From Pseudogemmobacter sp044142105 (lineage in GTDB: Bacteria; Pseudomonadota; Alphaproteobacteria; Rhodobacterales; Rhodobacteraceae): 64,000 bases of DNA. The notes beneath the pieces were generated by a model. The model saw only the letters and a list, made by a program, of their open reading frames with translations. It did not search any database and was not told where the DNA came from. Location: assembly GCF_044142105.1 (NCBI RefSeq), contig NZ_JBGTYM010000003.1, positions 1 to 64,000 of the forward strand, in the 5' to 3' direction. Position 1 is the stretch's first letter, and each line of letters begins with the position of its first letter. Below are positions 17,367-25,909 of this stretch, piece by piece. The position numbers and the translations under genes were made by a program.

Positions 17367-18710
17367 TCAGTTCGCGAGATAGGCGGCCATGCTGTCGTCC
17401 AGCGCGTCTTTCCAGGGCGTGTGATGTGCGGGCGCCATAGTGCCGGTCATGACCGAGCGATAGCTGTGGTTGCGGAAGGCCATGATGTCCTTCGCCTTGT
17501 GCTTCTTCCATTCATAGAAGGCCTCGCAGGCGCCATCCACGTCGAAGCTGGGATAATCAGTTTCGGCGATCAGTTCCTTGACGTAGTCGCCCTGGTATTT
17601 GATCGCGTATTTGGTGTCGTCCGAAGCTTCTTCCCGCGCCTCGCGCTCGGCCACGTCGGCCATCAGCACCTGCTTGTCGGCAGGAACCTCAAGGCGGCCA
17701 AGGATCACGTCGCGCACCCACCAAGCCTGGGCATCAAACATATTGAAGGTGAACCACTGGTCCTGCATGCCCAAGTAGAACATCTTGGGGTTGTGGACGT
17801 AGACCACCCCCTTGTAGAGATCCGCAGTCGCCAGCCGGTTCTTCGTCTTCAGCCGCAGGTCATCGGGCAGGAAGGGGAAGAAATGCTTGTAGCCGGTGCA
17901 CAGGATGATTGCGTCGATACGCTTTGACGTACCGTCCTTGAAGAAGGCCGTCTTGCCCTCGACCCGCACCAGCGCCTGCTTTTCTTCCCAGTTTGCCGGC
18001 CAGTTGAAGCCCATGGGCGCCGAACGGTAGCAAGAGGTGATGCTCTTCGCGCCGTATTTCCAGCACTGCGACCCGATATCCTCGGCCGAGTAGGACGAAC
18101 CCACGACCAGCACGTCGAGACCTTCGAATTCACGCGCGTCGCGGAAGTCGTGGGCATGAACGATGCGCCCGTAGAACTGGTCGAAACCGGGATATTCCGG
18201 CACGTTCGGCGACGAGAAATGCCCCGAAGCCACGATCACATGGTCGAACCGTTCCTTGTAGGTGTGGTCCTTGGCCGCGTCATGCACGGTGACGGTGAAA
18301 TCGCCCGCCTCGGAATCGTATTCGACCCAGCGCACCACCGAGTTGAACCGGATCCAACCGCGCACGCCTGCCTTCTCGACCCGGCCCTCGATGTAATCGA
18401 CCATCACGGCGCGCGGCGGGTAGCTGGCGATCTGCTTGCCGAAATGCTCCTCAAAGGAATAGTCGGCGAACTCCAGTCCCTCTTTCGGACCATTGGTCCA
18501 GAGGTAGCGATACATCGAGCAATGTACCGGCTCGCCATTCTCGTCCACGCCCGTGCGCCAGGTGTAGTTCCACAGCCCGCCCCAGTTGGCCTGCTTTTCG
18601 AAACACACGACTTCGGGGATCTCGGCGCCCTTCTGGGCGGCCGACTGGAATGCCCGCAGTTGGGCAAGACCAGAGGGGCCAGCACCGATGATGGCCACGC
18701 GCTTCTTCAT
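17367..18710 (-). CDS. tmm: Trimethylamine monooxygenase (Tmm, bacterial FMO)
   Basis: This flavin monooxygenase oxidises trimethylamine to TMAO with NADPH and O2, 447 aa, the length usual for Tmm. FAD-binding GAGPSG is at residues 9-14. The FMO signature appears as FYGRIVHAHDF, and the NADPH-binding motif as VVGSSYSAEDIGSQ. The ends NPKMFYLGMQDQW and MAFRNHSYRSVMTG are characteristic of Tmm and not of general FMOs. I chose the ATG at 18710 with GGGAG 7 bases upstream. It is the first gene of the amine run and is divergent from the AmiC-like gene. Dimethylsulfide and other nucleophiles may be side substrates, as known for the family. Confidence 0.93.
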   Translation of the reverse strand: MKKRVAIIGAGPSGLAQLRAFQSAAQKGAEIPEVVCFEKQANWGGLWNYTWRTGVDENGEPVHCSMYRYLWTNGPKEGLEFADYSFEEHFGKQIASYPPRAVMVDYIEGRVEKAGVRGWIRFNSVVRWVEYDSEAGDFTVTVHDAAKDHTYKERFDHVIVASGHFSSPNVPEYPGFDQFYGRIVHAHDFRDAREFEGLDVLVVGSSYSAEDIGSQCWKYGAKSITSCYRSAPMGFNWPANWEEKQALVRVEGKTAFFKDGTSKRIDAIILCTGYKHFFPFLPDDLRLKTKNRLATADLYKGVVYVHNPKMFYLGMQDQWFTFNMFDAQAWWVRDVILGRLEVPADKQVLMADVAEREAREEASDDTKYAIKYQGDYVKELIAETDYPSFDVDGACEAFYEWKKHKAKDIMAFRNHSYRSVMTGTMAPAHHTPWKDALDDSMAAYLAN

Positions 18711-18744
18711 CACTTCACTCCCTGTTGTTCCGGCATGAACCTGT

Positions 18745-18805
18745 CTGTTCAACTGGTTCCTTCGGTATGGACCAAGTAAGCCAAACCATCTGCCCACTGG
18801 TCAAC
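18745..18805. promoter_or_regulatory. Candidate operators in the tmm / AmiC-like divergent promoter
   Basis: The 174-bp spacer contains CTGTTCAACT (18745-18754), 8 of 10 bases like the E. coli TorR box. It also has an imperfect inverted pair ACTGGTTCC / GGACCAAGT (18752-18777) and ACTGGTCAAC (18796-18805), whose TGGTC halves resemble FadR-type GntR sites. A GCGGAA direct repeat lies at 18818 and 18827, and a T8 tract near 18838. All are candidates only. Confidence 0.3.
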
Positions 18806-18884
18806 ACAATTTCCTCTGCGGAATATGCGGAACGTGATTTTTTTTGGCGTCGCCTTGCCAGAATTATGAATTATAGATGAATTT

Positions 18885-20156
18885 ATGCGCAGCCCCTCCT
18901 TCGCCCAGCAGCTTGCCGTATCGGGGTCTCTGCCCAGATTGGGGGCAAGGAACCGGTCAACCCTGCGAATCGGCTTCCTGACACCCCTGTCGGGCGATGA
19001 GGAATACTGGGGTCGGCCCGGTCTTAACGGTGCCCGCATCTGGGCCGACGGGCTGAACGAGCATGGCGGGTTGATGGTCGCTGGGCAGCGGCACCGGGTC
19101 GAGATCCTTGCCCATGACAGCGCCTCGGTCGATGTGCGCGAGGCGGCACGCGACCTTGTCGACCGGCAGCGGGTCAAGATGATCCTGACGCTGGGCGGCG
19201 ACAGCTTTGCCCCTGCCCTGCCCTGGCTGATGGCGCGGCGCGTTCTGGTCGCGACGCTTCTGCCATCGGACCTCTCGCCCGACACGCCCTATATGATTGC
19301 CCCCGCCGAAGTGCATCCGCTGTTCAATGTCACGGGCGTCGACTGGCTGGCACGGACCCGGCCCGAGCTGCGCCGGGTCGCGTTGTGCAGCCAGACCGAC
19401 AGCCTTGGCCTGCCCTCACTGGCCGTTTACCGGGCGGCCTTCGAGGCTGCGGGCCGCGGCGTCACGCGCGAGATCCGCTATGGTGCCGGCCACAGCGACC
19501 CAGCAGCGATCGTCGCGGCGATGCTGGCCGACGATCCGCAGATGCTGTGCTGGTGTTCCTCGGCCACCCCGATGATCCAGTCGCTGACGGAGGAGGCGTT
19601 CAAGCAGGGCTTTCGCGGCCAGATCCTGGCCTGCACGGCCGACGACTATCCGCGGATGATCGCCCGCACCTCGACCGAGTTCATGGAAGGCTACACCTTC
19701 CAGTTCCCCGATTTCGACGACCCTGCGCTGGCCGACACGGCCTTTTTCTTCAACCGCCCGAAAAGCTTCTACGACAGCTACAATACCCGGTTTCCCGGCG
19801 AATGGACAGCGGTTAGCTGGGAATATGCCTCGATCCTGGACCTGTGGCACAATGCGGTAGAGCGAGCAGAGACCACCGACCCGGTGACCGTCCTGGCCGC
19901 GATGAAGCGCGAGCAGCAGATGGAACATGCCTTCGGCCCTGCCCGGTGGTGGGGCACCGAAGTCTTTGGCATCGACAATGCGCTGGTCGGGGATTGGCCG
20001 GTGGTCACGATTCAGAGCGGCAAGGCACGCGTGGCAGGGTTCGGTTCGGTCCTGAACTGGCTGACGCGGCACGGGCCGCTGTTGCAGCGCCACATGGCCG
20101 ATCTGGGCCAGATGTGGCATCAGCGCGTGGCGGCGCGGATCAATCTTCCTGCATAA
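18885..20156 (+). CDS. AmiC/UrtA-like ligand-binding protein without a signal peptide
   Basis: This is a type I periplasmic-binding-fold protein of 423 aa, related to the amide sensor AmiC and urea-binding UrtA. Visible segments are RIGFLTPLSGDEEYWGRP, ILTLGGDSF and WTAVSWEYASILDLWHNAVE. The N-terminus (MRSPSFAQQLAVSGSLPRLG) lacks a hydrophobic export segment, so it may be a cytoplasmic sensor like AmiC and not a transporter subunit. No ABC genes accompany it. No ribosome site is obvious before the ATG. Its 3' end overlaps the convergent GntR gene by 17 bp. It may sense TMA or another amide or amine; this is inference. Confidence 0.7.
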   Translation: MRSPSFAQQLAVSGSLPRLGARNRSTLRIGFLTPLSGDEEYWGRPGLNGARIWADGLNEHGGLMVAGQRHRVEILAHDSASVDVREAARDLVDRQRVKMILTLGGDSFAPALPWLMARRVLVATLLPSDLSPDTPYMIAPAEVHPLFNVTGVDWLARTRPELRRVALCSQTDSLGLPSLAVYRAAFEAAGRGVTREIRYGAGHSDPAAIVAAMLADDPQMLCWCSSATPMIQSLTEEAFKQGFRGQILACTADDYPRMIARTSTEFMEGYTFQFPDFDDPALADTAFFFNRPKSFYDSYNTRFPGEWTAVSWEYASILDLWHNAVERAETTDPVTVLAAMKREQQMEHAFGPARWWGTEVFGIDNALVGDWPVVTIQSGKARVAGFGSVLNWLTRHGPLLQRHMADLGQMWHQRVAARINLPA

Positions 20157-20874
20157 GAAGCTTCTGGTCCTCGACCAGCGCAAGCTTCATGAACTCGGTG
20201 GCTTCCTCGATGTCGCGCGCGGCGATGGCATTGAACAGCGCATTATAGGCCCGCTGATAGGCGGCAATGCGGCTGGGCGTCAGATGCCGCCGATACATCG
20301 ATGCCCGGAACGATTGGCGCCGCGCGTCGATCACCAGATTGTAGCAGGCGATCAGCAAGGGGTTGCCGGTTCCCGCGGCAATCTGGCGGTGGAACTCTTC
20401 TTCCAGCCGCACGAAAGCCGCGGCATCGGTCATCACACCTTCCATGCGCGACAGGGTTTCGCCCAGGGCCTCGATGGCACGAGGCGGCATCGAGATGATG
20501 GCAAGGCGCACCATCTCGGGCTCGATGATCCCGCGCACCACCTGCAACTGCAAAGGCCCCGTCTCGGACGCTACCGGGGCAAGAGAGACGCTTTTGCCAT
20601 GCGGGTCATATGTCACGAAAGAACCAGACCCCGCCCGGCGGCGGATCAGGCCGCGCTCTTCCAGCCCCTCAAGCGCATCGCGCACGGTGTTGCGCGCGAC
20701 ACCCAGGTCCTGGGCAAGCTGGCGTTCAGAGGGCAGACGTTCGTCCAGCCCGTATTCCTGACTGACGATCCGGTTTGTCAGGGTGTCGATCACATATTGG
20801 ACTGTAGAGCCAACCGCAGCCGGGGAATCCAGCGTCGGAAGGCTTCGGGCAGGCGGCATCGACACGACTTTCAC
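20140..20874 (-). CDS. GntR/FadR-family transcriptional regulator
   Basis: This is a 244-aa regulator with a winged-helix N-terminus (about 30-95: LPSERQLAQDLGVARNTVRD, then GLIRRRAGSGSFV) and an FCD effector domain. FCD metal/ligand segments are visible as EEEFHRQIAAGTGNPLL and about 30 residues around RAYNALFNAIAARD. It faces the AmiC-like gene and overlaps it at the 3' end, so it may control the tmm or AmiC-like promoters. The ligand is unknown. The 346 bp upstream (20875-21220) hold its divergent control region with the ProC-like gene, and I see no further gene or clear operator there. Confidence 0.85.
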   Translation of the reverse strand: MKVVSMPPARSLPTLDSPAAVGSTVQYVIDTLTNRIVSQEYGLDERLPSERQLAQDLGVARNTVRDALEGLEERGLIRRRAGSGSFVTYDPHGKSVSLAPVASETGPLQLQVVRGIIEPEMVRLAIISMPPRAIEALGETLSRMEGVMTDAAAFVRLEEEFHRQIAAGTGNPLLIACYNLVIDARRQSFRASMYRRHLTPSRIAAYQRAYNALFNAIAARDIEEATEFMKLALVEDQKLLMQED

Positions 20875-21220
20875 TCCGGCCCGTTTCTGAACGGCGCGAA
20901 GATAAACTGTATCGCCTCCCGGACGCCAGCCCCGGACTGCTCCCAGATTTCACGGCCGATCCGGCTGCTCTGGCGTGCCGGGGTGGCGCATGCGGGCGGC
21001 GGGAAAGCTCGGCGCGGGTTGGATCAGACGGTACGACTTCCTGCGCTGCGCGATGGGTCTGCGAGATCGAAGCAGCACATCGCAGCGCAACGGACCGGGC
21101 ACCAGCGACCGCATTCAAACCCGGCGTGGTGAAGCATTCCAGCAAACAGTTTTCGCGGCCCAGGCCGCGTGCCATGCTGCGCAGGGCTTCAAACCTCTGG
21201 GCAGCAAAAGGCACGGATAC

Positions 21221-22009
21221 ATGGGCAGGATCGGGATCGTCGGCGCGACGGGCTGGCTGGGTCAGGCGCTGGGGCTGAACCTGCTGCGACGGGGCGTTCT
21301 GCCCGCAAGCGATTTGGTGCTTCTGCGCCGGTCGGGCGAGGGCACCGCCTATTCGGCCTTTCCCGGTGTTGTCTGGGCAAGCGATGCATCAGAACTTTGT
21401 GGCCTTTGCGACACTCTGGTGCTTTCGGTCCGCCCGAATGACTTTCCAATACCCGGCCTGACACCGCGCAACCATCTGCTGATCTCTTTCATGGCCGCCT
21501 GGTCGCTGGACGCGTTGCAGGATCTTGCGCCCGACGCGCGCGTGGTGCGGGCCATGCCGAACAGCGGCGCCCCGACCGGGATGTCCTATACCCCTTGGGT
21601 CGCCGGCATGAGGGTTACGGCGAATGATCGGGCACTCACAGCCCGGCTGCTGGGTGCCATGGGCCAGGAAGAGGCGCTGGAAAGCGAGGACCAGCTTCAC
21701 TATCTTTCGGCCCTGTCCGGTTCGGGTGCTGCCTACCCGGCATTGATGGCGCGCGCGATGCTGGCAGATGCCATCGCCTTTGGTCTGTCGCCAGAGATTG
21801 CCCGCAGGGCCGTCGAGTCGGTGATCTGCGGGTCCGGCGAAATTCTGCGCGAAAACCTTGCGAGCCTGGACGATCTACTCGCAACCTACATGTCCTACAA
21901 GGGCATCACGGCTGCGGGTCTTTCGGCGGCGCAGGAGGCAGGTTTCGAAACGGCAGTGCATGCCGCCCTGGCGGCCGCCTTTGCCAAGGCCCGGACGATG
22001 CGGCCCTAA
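21221..22009 (+). CDS. Pyrroline-5-carboxylate reductase-like protein (ProC family)
   Basis: This is an NAD(P)-dependent reductase-fold protein of 262 aa. A Rossmann motif is at the start (GIVGATGWLGQALG), where classical ProC has GxGxxG, so here one Gly is altered. The ProC core is seen in RAMPNSGAPTGMSYTPW and SALSGSGAAYPALMARAMLADA, close to the family signature. I chose the ATG at 21221, which sits at the family N-terminus. It is a single gene between the GntR regulator and ccdAB, ending 4 bp inside the convergent ccdB. It may reduce a cyclic imine other than P5C; the main proC is probably elsewhere. Confidence 0.75.
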   Translation: MGRIGIVGATGWLGQALGLNLLRRGVLPASDLVLLRRSGEGTAYSAFPGVVWASDASELCGLCDTLVLSVRPNDFPIPGLTPRNHLLISFMAAWSLDALQDLAPDARVVRAMPNSGAPTGMSYTPWVAGMRVTANDRALTARLLGAMGQEEALESEDQLHYLSALSGSGAAYPALMARAMLADAIAFGLSPEIARRAVESVICGSGEILRENLASLDDLLATYMSYKGITAAGLSAAQEAGFETAVHAALAAAFAKARTMRP

Positions 22010-22299
22010 AGCCCGTCGATCAGGATATCGAGCGCGCGTTTCAGCGCATCGCGGGATTGCGCGAGCGACCCGATTGCCCGGCCCAGCTCGGCCGCGGGAA
22101 CGGCGGCCATTTCCTGAACCCGGACGATCCACAGGCCGCCCGCAAATTCGACTTGCGGGGTCAAGCCTGGAAAGGCCGCATAGCGCCCGGCTTCGCGCAG
22201 CGGCGCGACCACGCGTGAAGCCTCGATCCCGATCAGATCGGTCTGAAGATCCACGACAAGCTGGCCGCCCTTCAGGCGGAAGACGTCAAACTGGGCCAT
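22006..22299 (-). CDS. ccdB: CcdB-family toxin
   Basis: This is a 97-aa CcdB-like gyrase-poison toxin. MAQFDVFRLKGGQLVVDLQT and the segment RVVAPL match the family N-terminal half, and AVPAAELG matches the conserved region before the last helix. F-plasmid CcdB ends in WGI, which is needed for killing. This protein ends DGL, so activity may be altered. I chose the ATG at 22299 because it overlaps the ccdA stop by one base (TGATG), the usual coupled layout. Longer open frame upstream is inside ccdA in another frame. The 3' end overlaps the ProC-like gene by 4 bp. Confidence 0.85.
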   Translation of the reverse strand: MAQFDVFRLKGGQLVVDLQTDLIGIEASRVVAPLREAGRYAAFPGLTPQVEFAGGLWIVRVQEMAAVPAAELGRAIGSLAQSRDALKRALDILIDGL

Positions 22300-22520
22300 C
22301 AAAAGCTGCGGAAGCGCGCCAGGGCCAGGCCTTCTTCGGCGACTTCGCTGGCATAGGCCTCCAGCGCGGCCCGGTTTTCCTCGCGCCAACGGCGGTTCCG
22401 CTCAACCTTGGTTGCCGCGAGAATTGCCGTCTCGGCCAGCCGCGACATGTTCAGCCCCAAAGAGCGCGCCGTCTCGGCGACTTCGGCGTCCAATGTCAGG
22501 TTCACCTTGATCCGGCCCAT
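22299..22520 (-). CDS. ccdA: CcdA-family antitoxin
   Basis: This is a 73-aa antitoxin. The ribbon-helix-helix N-terminus (MGRIKVNLTLDAEVAETARS) binds DNA. The C-terminal tail (RRWREENRAALEAYASEVAE, ending ARFRSF) is the CcdA toxin-binding segment with its conserved W-x-E-N. The start is at 22520 with AGGAG 8 bases upstream. The ribosome site lies within an inverted repeat that is probably the self-operator. It is part of a two-gene chromosomal module lying between metabolic genes, with no plasmid or phage genes nearby. Confidence 0.88.
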   Translation of the reverse strand: MGRIKVNLTLDAEVAETARSLGLNMSRLAETAILAATKVERNRRWREENRAALEAYASEVAEEGLALARFRSF

Positions 22521-22524
22521 GATG

Positions 22525-22547
22525 TATACTCCTGTCTCGAGAGTATA
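22525..22547 (-). promoter_or_regulatory. ccdAB operator
   Basis: An inverted repeat TATACTC-N9-GAGTATA stands immediately upstream of ccdA. The left arm contains the AGGAG ribosome site when read on the minus strand, so binding of CcdA/CcdB would block both promoter and initiation region. Confidence 0.6.
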
Positions 22548-22616
22548 AATCACATCTCGGCTCGCCAGGCGAGTCCCGATGGGAACCGACGCGGTAGAAG
22601 CCAAGCAGGGCCGAGG

Positions 22617-23594
22617 TCAATACAGGCCGGCGACGCGCGCCCGAAGGGTGACAAGCGCAAGCACGGCATCAAGGGTGGGTGTGGGCGTGCCCGTCACCCG
22701 GCCAAGTTCCTGAACGGCCCGCACCAGCGCGTCAATCTCCATCGGGCGGCCCGCCTCAAGGTCCTGCAGCATCGAGGTCCGATGCGCCCCCACCGCCGCT
22801 CCGCCATCGATGCGGCGTTCGACGTCGATGGGGAAAACGACACCCAGCTTTTCCGCGAGCGTCTGGGCCTCAAGCATCATGTTGCGGGCGACGGCCCGCG
22901 TGCCGGGATCGGTGCACAACACGTCAAGCGTGGCATGGGTCAGGGCCGAGATCGGGTTGAATGACAGATTGCCCCATAGCTTGACCCAGATTTCGTCGCG
23001 CAGCTTGGGCCGCACCGGAGCCTTGAGGCCCGCCGCCTGCAGCGCCTGCGACAGCGCGACCGCCCGGTCGGATTTGGATCCGTCGGGTTCGCCCAGGGAA
23101 AAGCGGTTACCTTCGACCAGGCGGATCACGCCGGGGCTGGAAACCTCGGCCGCGGGATAGACGACGCAGCCCAGCACCCGATCGGGGCCGAAGCCGTTCC
23201 ATTGCACATCGCCTGGATCGACCGATTGCAGCCGGGTGCCTTCCCATGGACCCCCGATCTTGTGGAAATACCACCATGGCACGCCGTTGACGCCACTGAC
23301 GATCGTGGTGCGTGGCCCGATCAACGGCTGCATCGCGCCCACCACAGCTGGCACGGAATGGGCCTTGAGCGTGACGACCACATAATCCTGCGGCCCGAGT
23401 TCGGCAGGGTCCGCCGTCGCCCGGAGCTGCACTACAAGAGGCTCTGCCCCCTCTTCCATCAGGGTCAGACCCTGCGCCTGTATCGCCTGAAGATGCGGGC
23501 CGCGCGCGACGACCGAGACATCTGCGCCAGCCTGCGCCAGCCGCACCGCCAGATAGCCGCCAATCGCGCCTGCGCCGAAGATACAGATCCGCAT
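22617..23594 (-). CDS. Ketopantoate-reductase-family (PanE/ApbA-like) oxidoreductase
   Basis: This is a 325-aa NADP-dependent 2-ketoacid reductase-like protein. The Rossmann motif is GAGAIGGYLAVRLAQAG at residues 7-23. The family region VVTLKAHSVPAV holds the conserved Lys, and KLWGNLSFNPISALTHAT holds the Lys-Asn pair of the C-terminal domain. It is 8 bp after the ligase gene in an ABC-importer operon, so it likely works on a catabolic 2-oxoacid and not in pantothenate synthesis. Many bacteria have such paralogues, and the true substrate cannot be read from the sequence. Confidence 0.8.
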   Translation of the reverse strand: MRICIFGAGAIGGYLAVRLAQAGADVSVVARGPHLQAIQAQGLTLMEEGAEPLVVQLRATADPAELGPQDYVVVTLKAHSVPAVVGAMQPLIGPRTTIVSGVNGVPWWYFHKIGGPWEGTRLQSVDPGDVQWNGFGPDRVLGCVVYPAAEVSSPGVIRLVEGNRFSLGEPDGSKSDRAVALSQALQAAGLKAPVRPKLRDEIWVKLWGNLSFNPISALTHATLDVLCTDPGTRAVARNMMLEAQTLAEKLGVVFPIDVERRIDGGAAVGAHRTSMLQDLEAGRPMEIDALVRAVQELGRVTGTPTPTLDAVLALVTLRARVAGLY

Positions 23595-23602
23595 GTGCTG
23601 CC

Positions 23603-25129
23603 CTATCCCGGTTCGCCCAGACCCAGTTTCTGCGCAAGGCCGATGCGCTGCAACTTGCCCGTCGCGCCCTTGGGGATCTCTTCCAGAATCACCACCCGGC
23701 GCGGAACCTTGAAATCAGCCATGCGGGAGGTGCAGAAGTCGCGAATCTCCCGCTCGGTGGCGGACTGCCCCTCGCGCAGAACAACAGCCGCCGCGACCTC
23801 TTCGCCCAGTTTCGGATGTGGCATGGCAAAGGCAACAACCTGCTGCACTGCCGGATGGTCAAGCAGCACGCCGTCCACCTCGAGCGGCGAGATCTTCTCG
23901 CCGCCGCGGTTGATGATCTCTTTCAGCCGCCCGGTCAGGCGCAGGTAGCCTTCGGCATCCAGCGCGCCCTGATCGCCGGTGCGGAACCAGCGCAGACCGT
24001 CCTCCATGAAGAAGTTCTTGGCATTGGCCTCGGGATTGCCCTCATAACCAGGCGTCACATTCGGACCCGAAATCACCACTTCGCCCGTGCCGTCGATCAG
24101 GCGGTTCTCCACCTCATGCGCGATGCGCAGAAGCGGCCCCGCCGCCACACCGACGGAACCGGGCCTTTGCGCGCCCGAGGCCAGCGGATTGCAGGCCATC
24201 TGATGCGCCGCTTCGGTCATGCCATAGGCCTCGATGACGGGGGCAACGAAGGTCTCCTGCAATTCCAGCATCACCTGCGCGGGAAGCGATGCCGATGACG
24301 AGCGCAGGAAGCGCAGGGGATTGGCCCTGATGGTGTCGCGGTTGCGGGCGGCGCGGGCAAGGATTGCCTGATGCATGGTGGGTACGGCCGTATACCAGCT
24401 TGGCCGCGCCTCCTGCATCCAGCCAAAAAACTTCAGCGCATCGAAACCCGGGGCGCAGAAGACCGATGCCCCTGCGGAAAGCGAAGCGGAAACCGCTGCG
24501 ATCAAGCCGTGGATATGGAAAAGAGGCATGACATTCAGGCAGCGATCCTGCGGCGAAAGCGCCAGCGACTCCGCCACATTGCGCGCAGACGCCGCAAGGT
24601 TCGATTGCAAGAGGGGCACGATCTTCGGGCGCGAGGTCGTGCCCGAAGTATGCAGTATCAGCGCCGTATGCTCTGGCCCTGGCGTCTCGGCCGGGGCGGG
24701 GGCCATTGCCGGCCCGGTCAGCGAGAACGTGCCAGCCGGGCCGCTACCGCCATGCAACCGCAGGACCGTGATGCCAAGAGGCGCGGCAGCCTCAAGCGCC
24801 GCGCCCTCATAGCCTTCGGGCACGACGATGGCGCGGGCCTTGAGATCCTCGAGATAAAAGCGGAACTCTTCCAGCCGATAGCTCGGGTTCAGCGGCGCCG
24901 TTACCGCCGCCTGGGCGATGGTCACGAAGGCCGCTGCCATTTCCGGCCCGTTCGGCAAGACGATTGCCACCCTGTCGCCCGCGCCGACGCCAAAGCACCG
25001 CAACTGGACCCAAACGCTGTCGGCCAGCGCCCGCAGCGCGCCGTAATCCATCCACTCGCGCCCCGGTGCCCCGATAGCGGGCGCCCGATCTGGCCAATCC
25101 GCCAGAAGCGCGGCAAGAGTCTGGGTCAT
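23603..25129 (-). CDS. Acyl-CoA ligase, oxalate-CoA ligase (AAE3)-like
   Basis: This is an AMP-forming acid:CoA ligase of 508 aa. The P-loop-like motif is LILHTSGTTSRPKIVPL, the middle motif EAYGMTEAAHQM, the adenylate motif WFRTGDQG, and the C-terminal lysine region ends PKGATGKLQR. LFHIHGLIAAVSASL, WYTAVPTMHQAI and NRGGEKISPLEVD match plant/yeast oxalyl-CoA synthetases closely. It follows the ABC permease by 24 bp, suggesting that the imported acid is activated here. Oxalate or another small dicarboxylate is the best guess, and a generic short-chain ligase is possible. Confidence 0.8.
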   Translation of the reverse strand: MTQTLAALLADWPDRAPAIGAPGREWMDYGALRALADSVWVQLRCFGVGAGDRVAIVLPNGPEMAAAFVTIAQAAVTAPLNPSYRLEEFRFYLEDLKARAIVVPEGYEGAALEAAAPLGITVLRLHGGSGPAGTFSLTGPAMAPAPAETPGPEHTALILHTSGTTSRPKIVPLLQSNLAASARNVAESLALSPQDRCLNVMPLFHIHGLIAAVSASLSAGASVFCAPGFDALKFFGWMQEARPSWYTAVPTMHQAILARAARNRDTIRANPLRFLRSSSASLPAQVMLELQETFVAPVIEAYGMTEAAHQMACNPLASGAQRPGSVGVAAGPLLRIAHEVENRLIDGTGEVVISGPNVTPGYEGNPEANAKNFFMEDGLRWFRTGDQGALDAEGYLRLTGRLKEIINRGGEKISPLEVDGVLLDHPAVQQVVAFAMPHPKLGEEVAAAVVLREGQSATEREIRDFCTSRMADFKVPRRVVILEEIPKGATGKLQRIGLAQKLGLGEPG

Positions 25130-25153
25130 GTCTTTTCTCCGTCTCGGGCCAGC

Positions 25154-25906
25154 CTAGCGCGAGGCGGCATAGTAGGAAATCTTGCGTTCCATCCAGGCAA
25201 GCACTTCGGACAGGGCGAAGGCCAGTCCAAACAGGACCAGCAGCACAGCCCAGAATTCCGCCATAAGGAATTTCGAGGAGTAAAGCTCGAACAACGCGCC
25301 AAAGCCAACGATGGAAATCAGAAGCTGGCCGATGATCACGCCCTTCACCGCCCGGACCACCCCGATCCGCACCCCGCCCAGGATCTCGGGCAGGGCCGCC
25401 CAGAAATAGACCTTGGAGAAGGCATCCCAGGACGAGGCGCCAAAGCTGCGTGCCATTTCGACCAGCGACCGATTGATCTGCATCACCCCGGCGCGGGCGT
25501 TCAGGATGATGATCCAGATCGCGAAAAGCGAGGTCGTTATGATCACCGTCTTGGTGCCGAAGCCGAAGAGAACCATCAGGACGGGCACCAGCGCGGTGAG
25601 GGGCGCCGAAAGGAAGATGTTGACCCAGGGCAGCAGCAGCTCGTCCAGGATGCGGCTCTTGCCCATAAGGATGCCCACGGGAACCCCGATCACAACCGCG
25701 AAGAACACGCCGGCGCAGAAAGCATAGCCCGTTGTCCACAGCGCGTTGAGAAAGGCTTTTGTCGGCAGAAGGCCAATCAGGGTGACGACCACTTCCGAGA
25801 AGGGTGGAATGAAGAAGGTCAACTCCAGCTGACCCACGATCTCCCACAGCAGCGCCCAGAGGATCAGCGAAGACAGCGCGGGCAAGCGATAGCCGAAGAG
25901 GGTCAT
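25154..25906 (-). CDS. ABC transporter permease (SsuC/TauC family)
   Basis: This is an inner-membrane permease of 250 aa with about six hydrophobic segments. The EAA loop is visible as EMARSFGASSWDAFSKVYFW. It belongs to the nitrate/sulfonate/taurine-type BPD family. It starts 3 bp after the ATPase stop. A second, different permease gene lies upstream of the ATPase, so the importer seems to use a heterodimer, which is less common for this family, where one permease gene is usual. Confidence 0.83.
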   Translation of the reverse strand: MTLFGYRLPALSSLILWALLWEIVGQLELTFFIPPFSEVVVTLIGLLPTKAFLNALWTTGYAFCAGVFFAVVIGVPVGILMGKSRILDELLLPWVNIFLSAPLTALVPVLMVLFGFGTKTVIITTSLFAIWIIILNARAGVMQINRSLVEMARSFGASSWDAFSKVYFWAALPEILGGVRIGVVRAVKGVIIGQLLISIVGFGALFELYSSKFLMAEFWAVLLVLFGLAFALSEVLAWMERKISYYAASR

Positions 25907-25909
25907 GGC

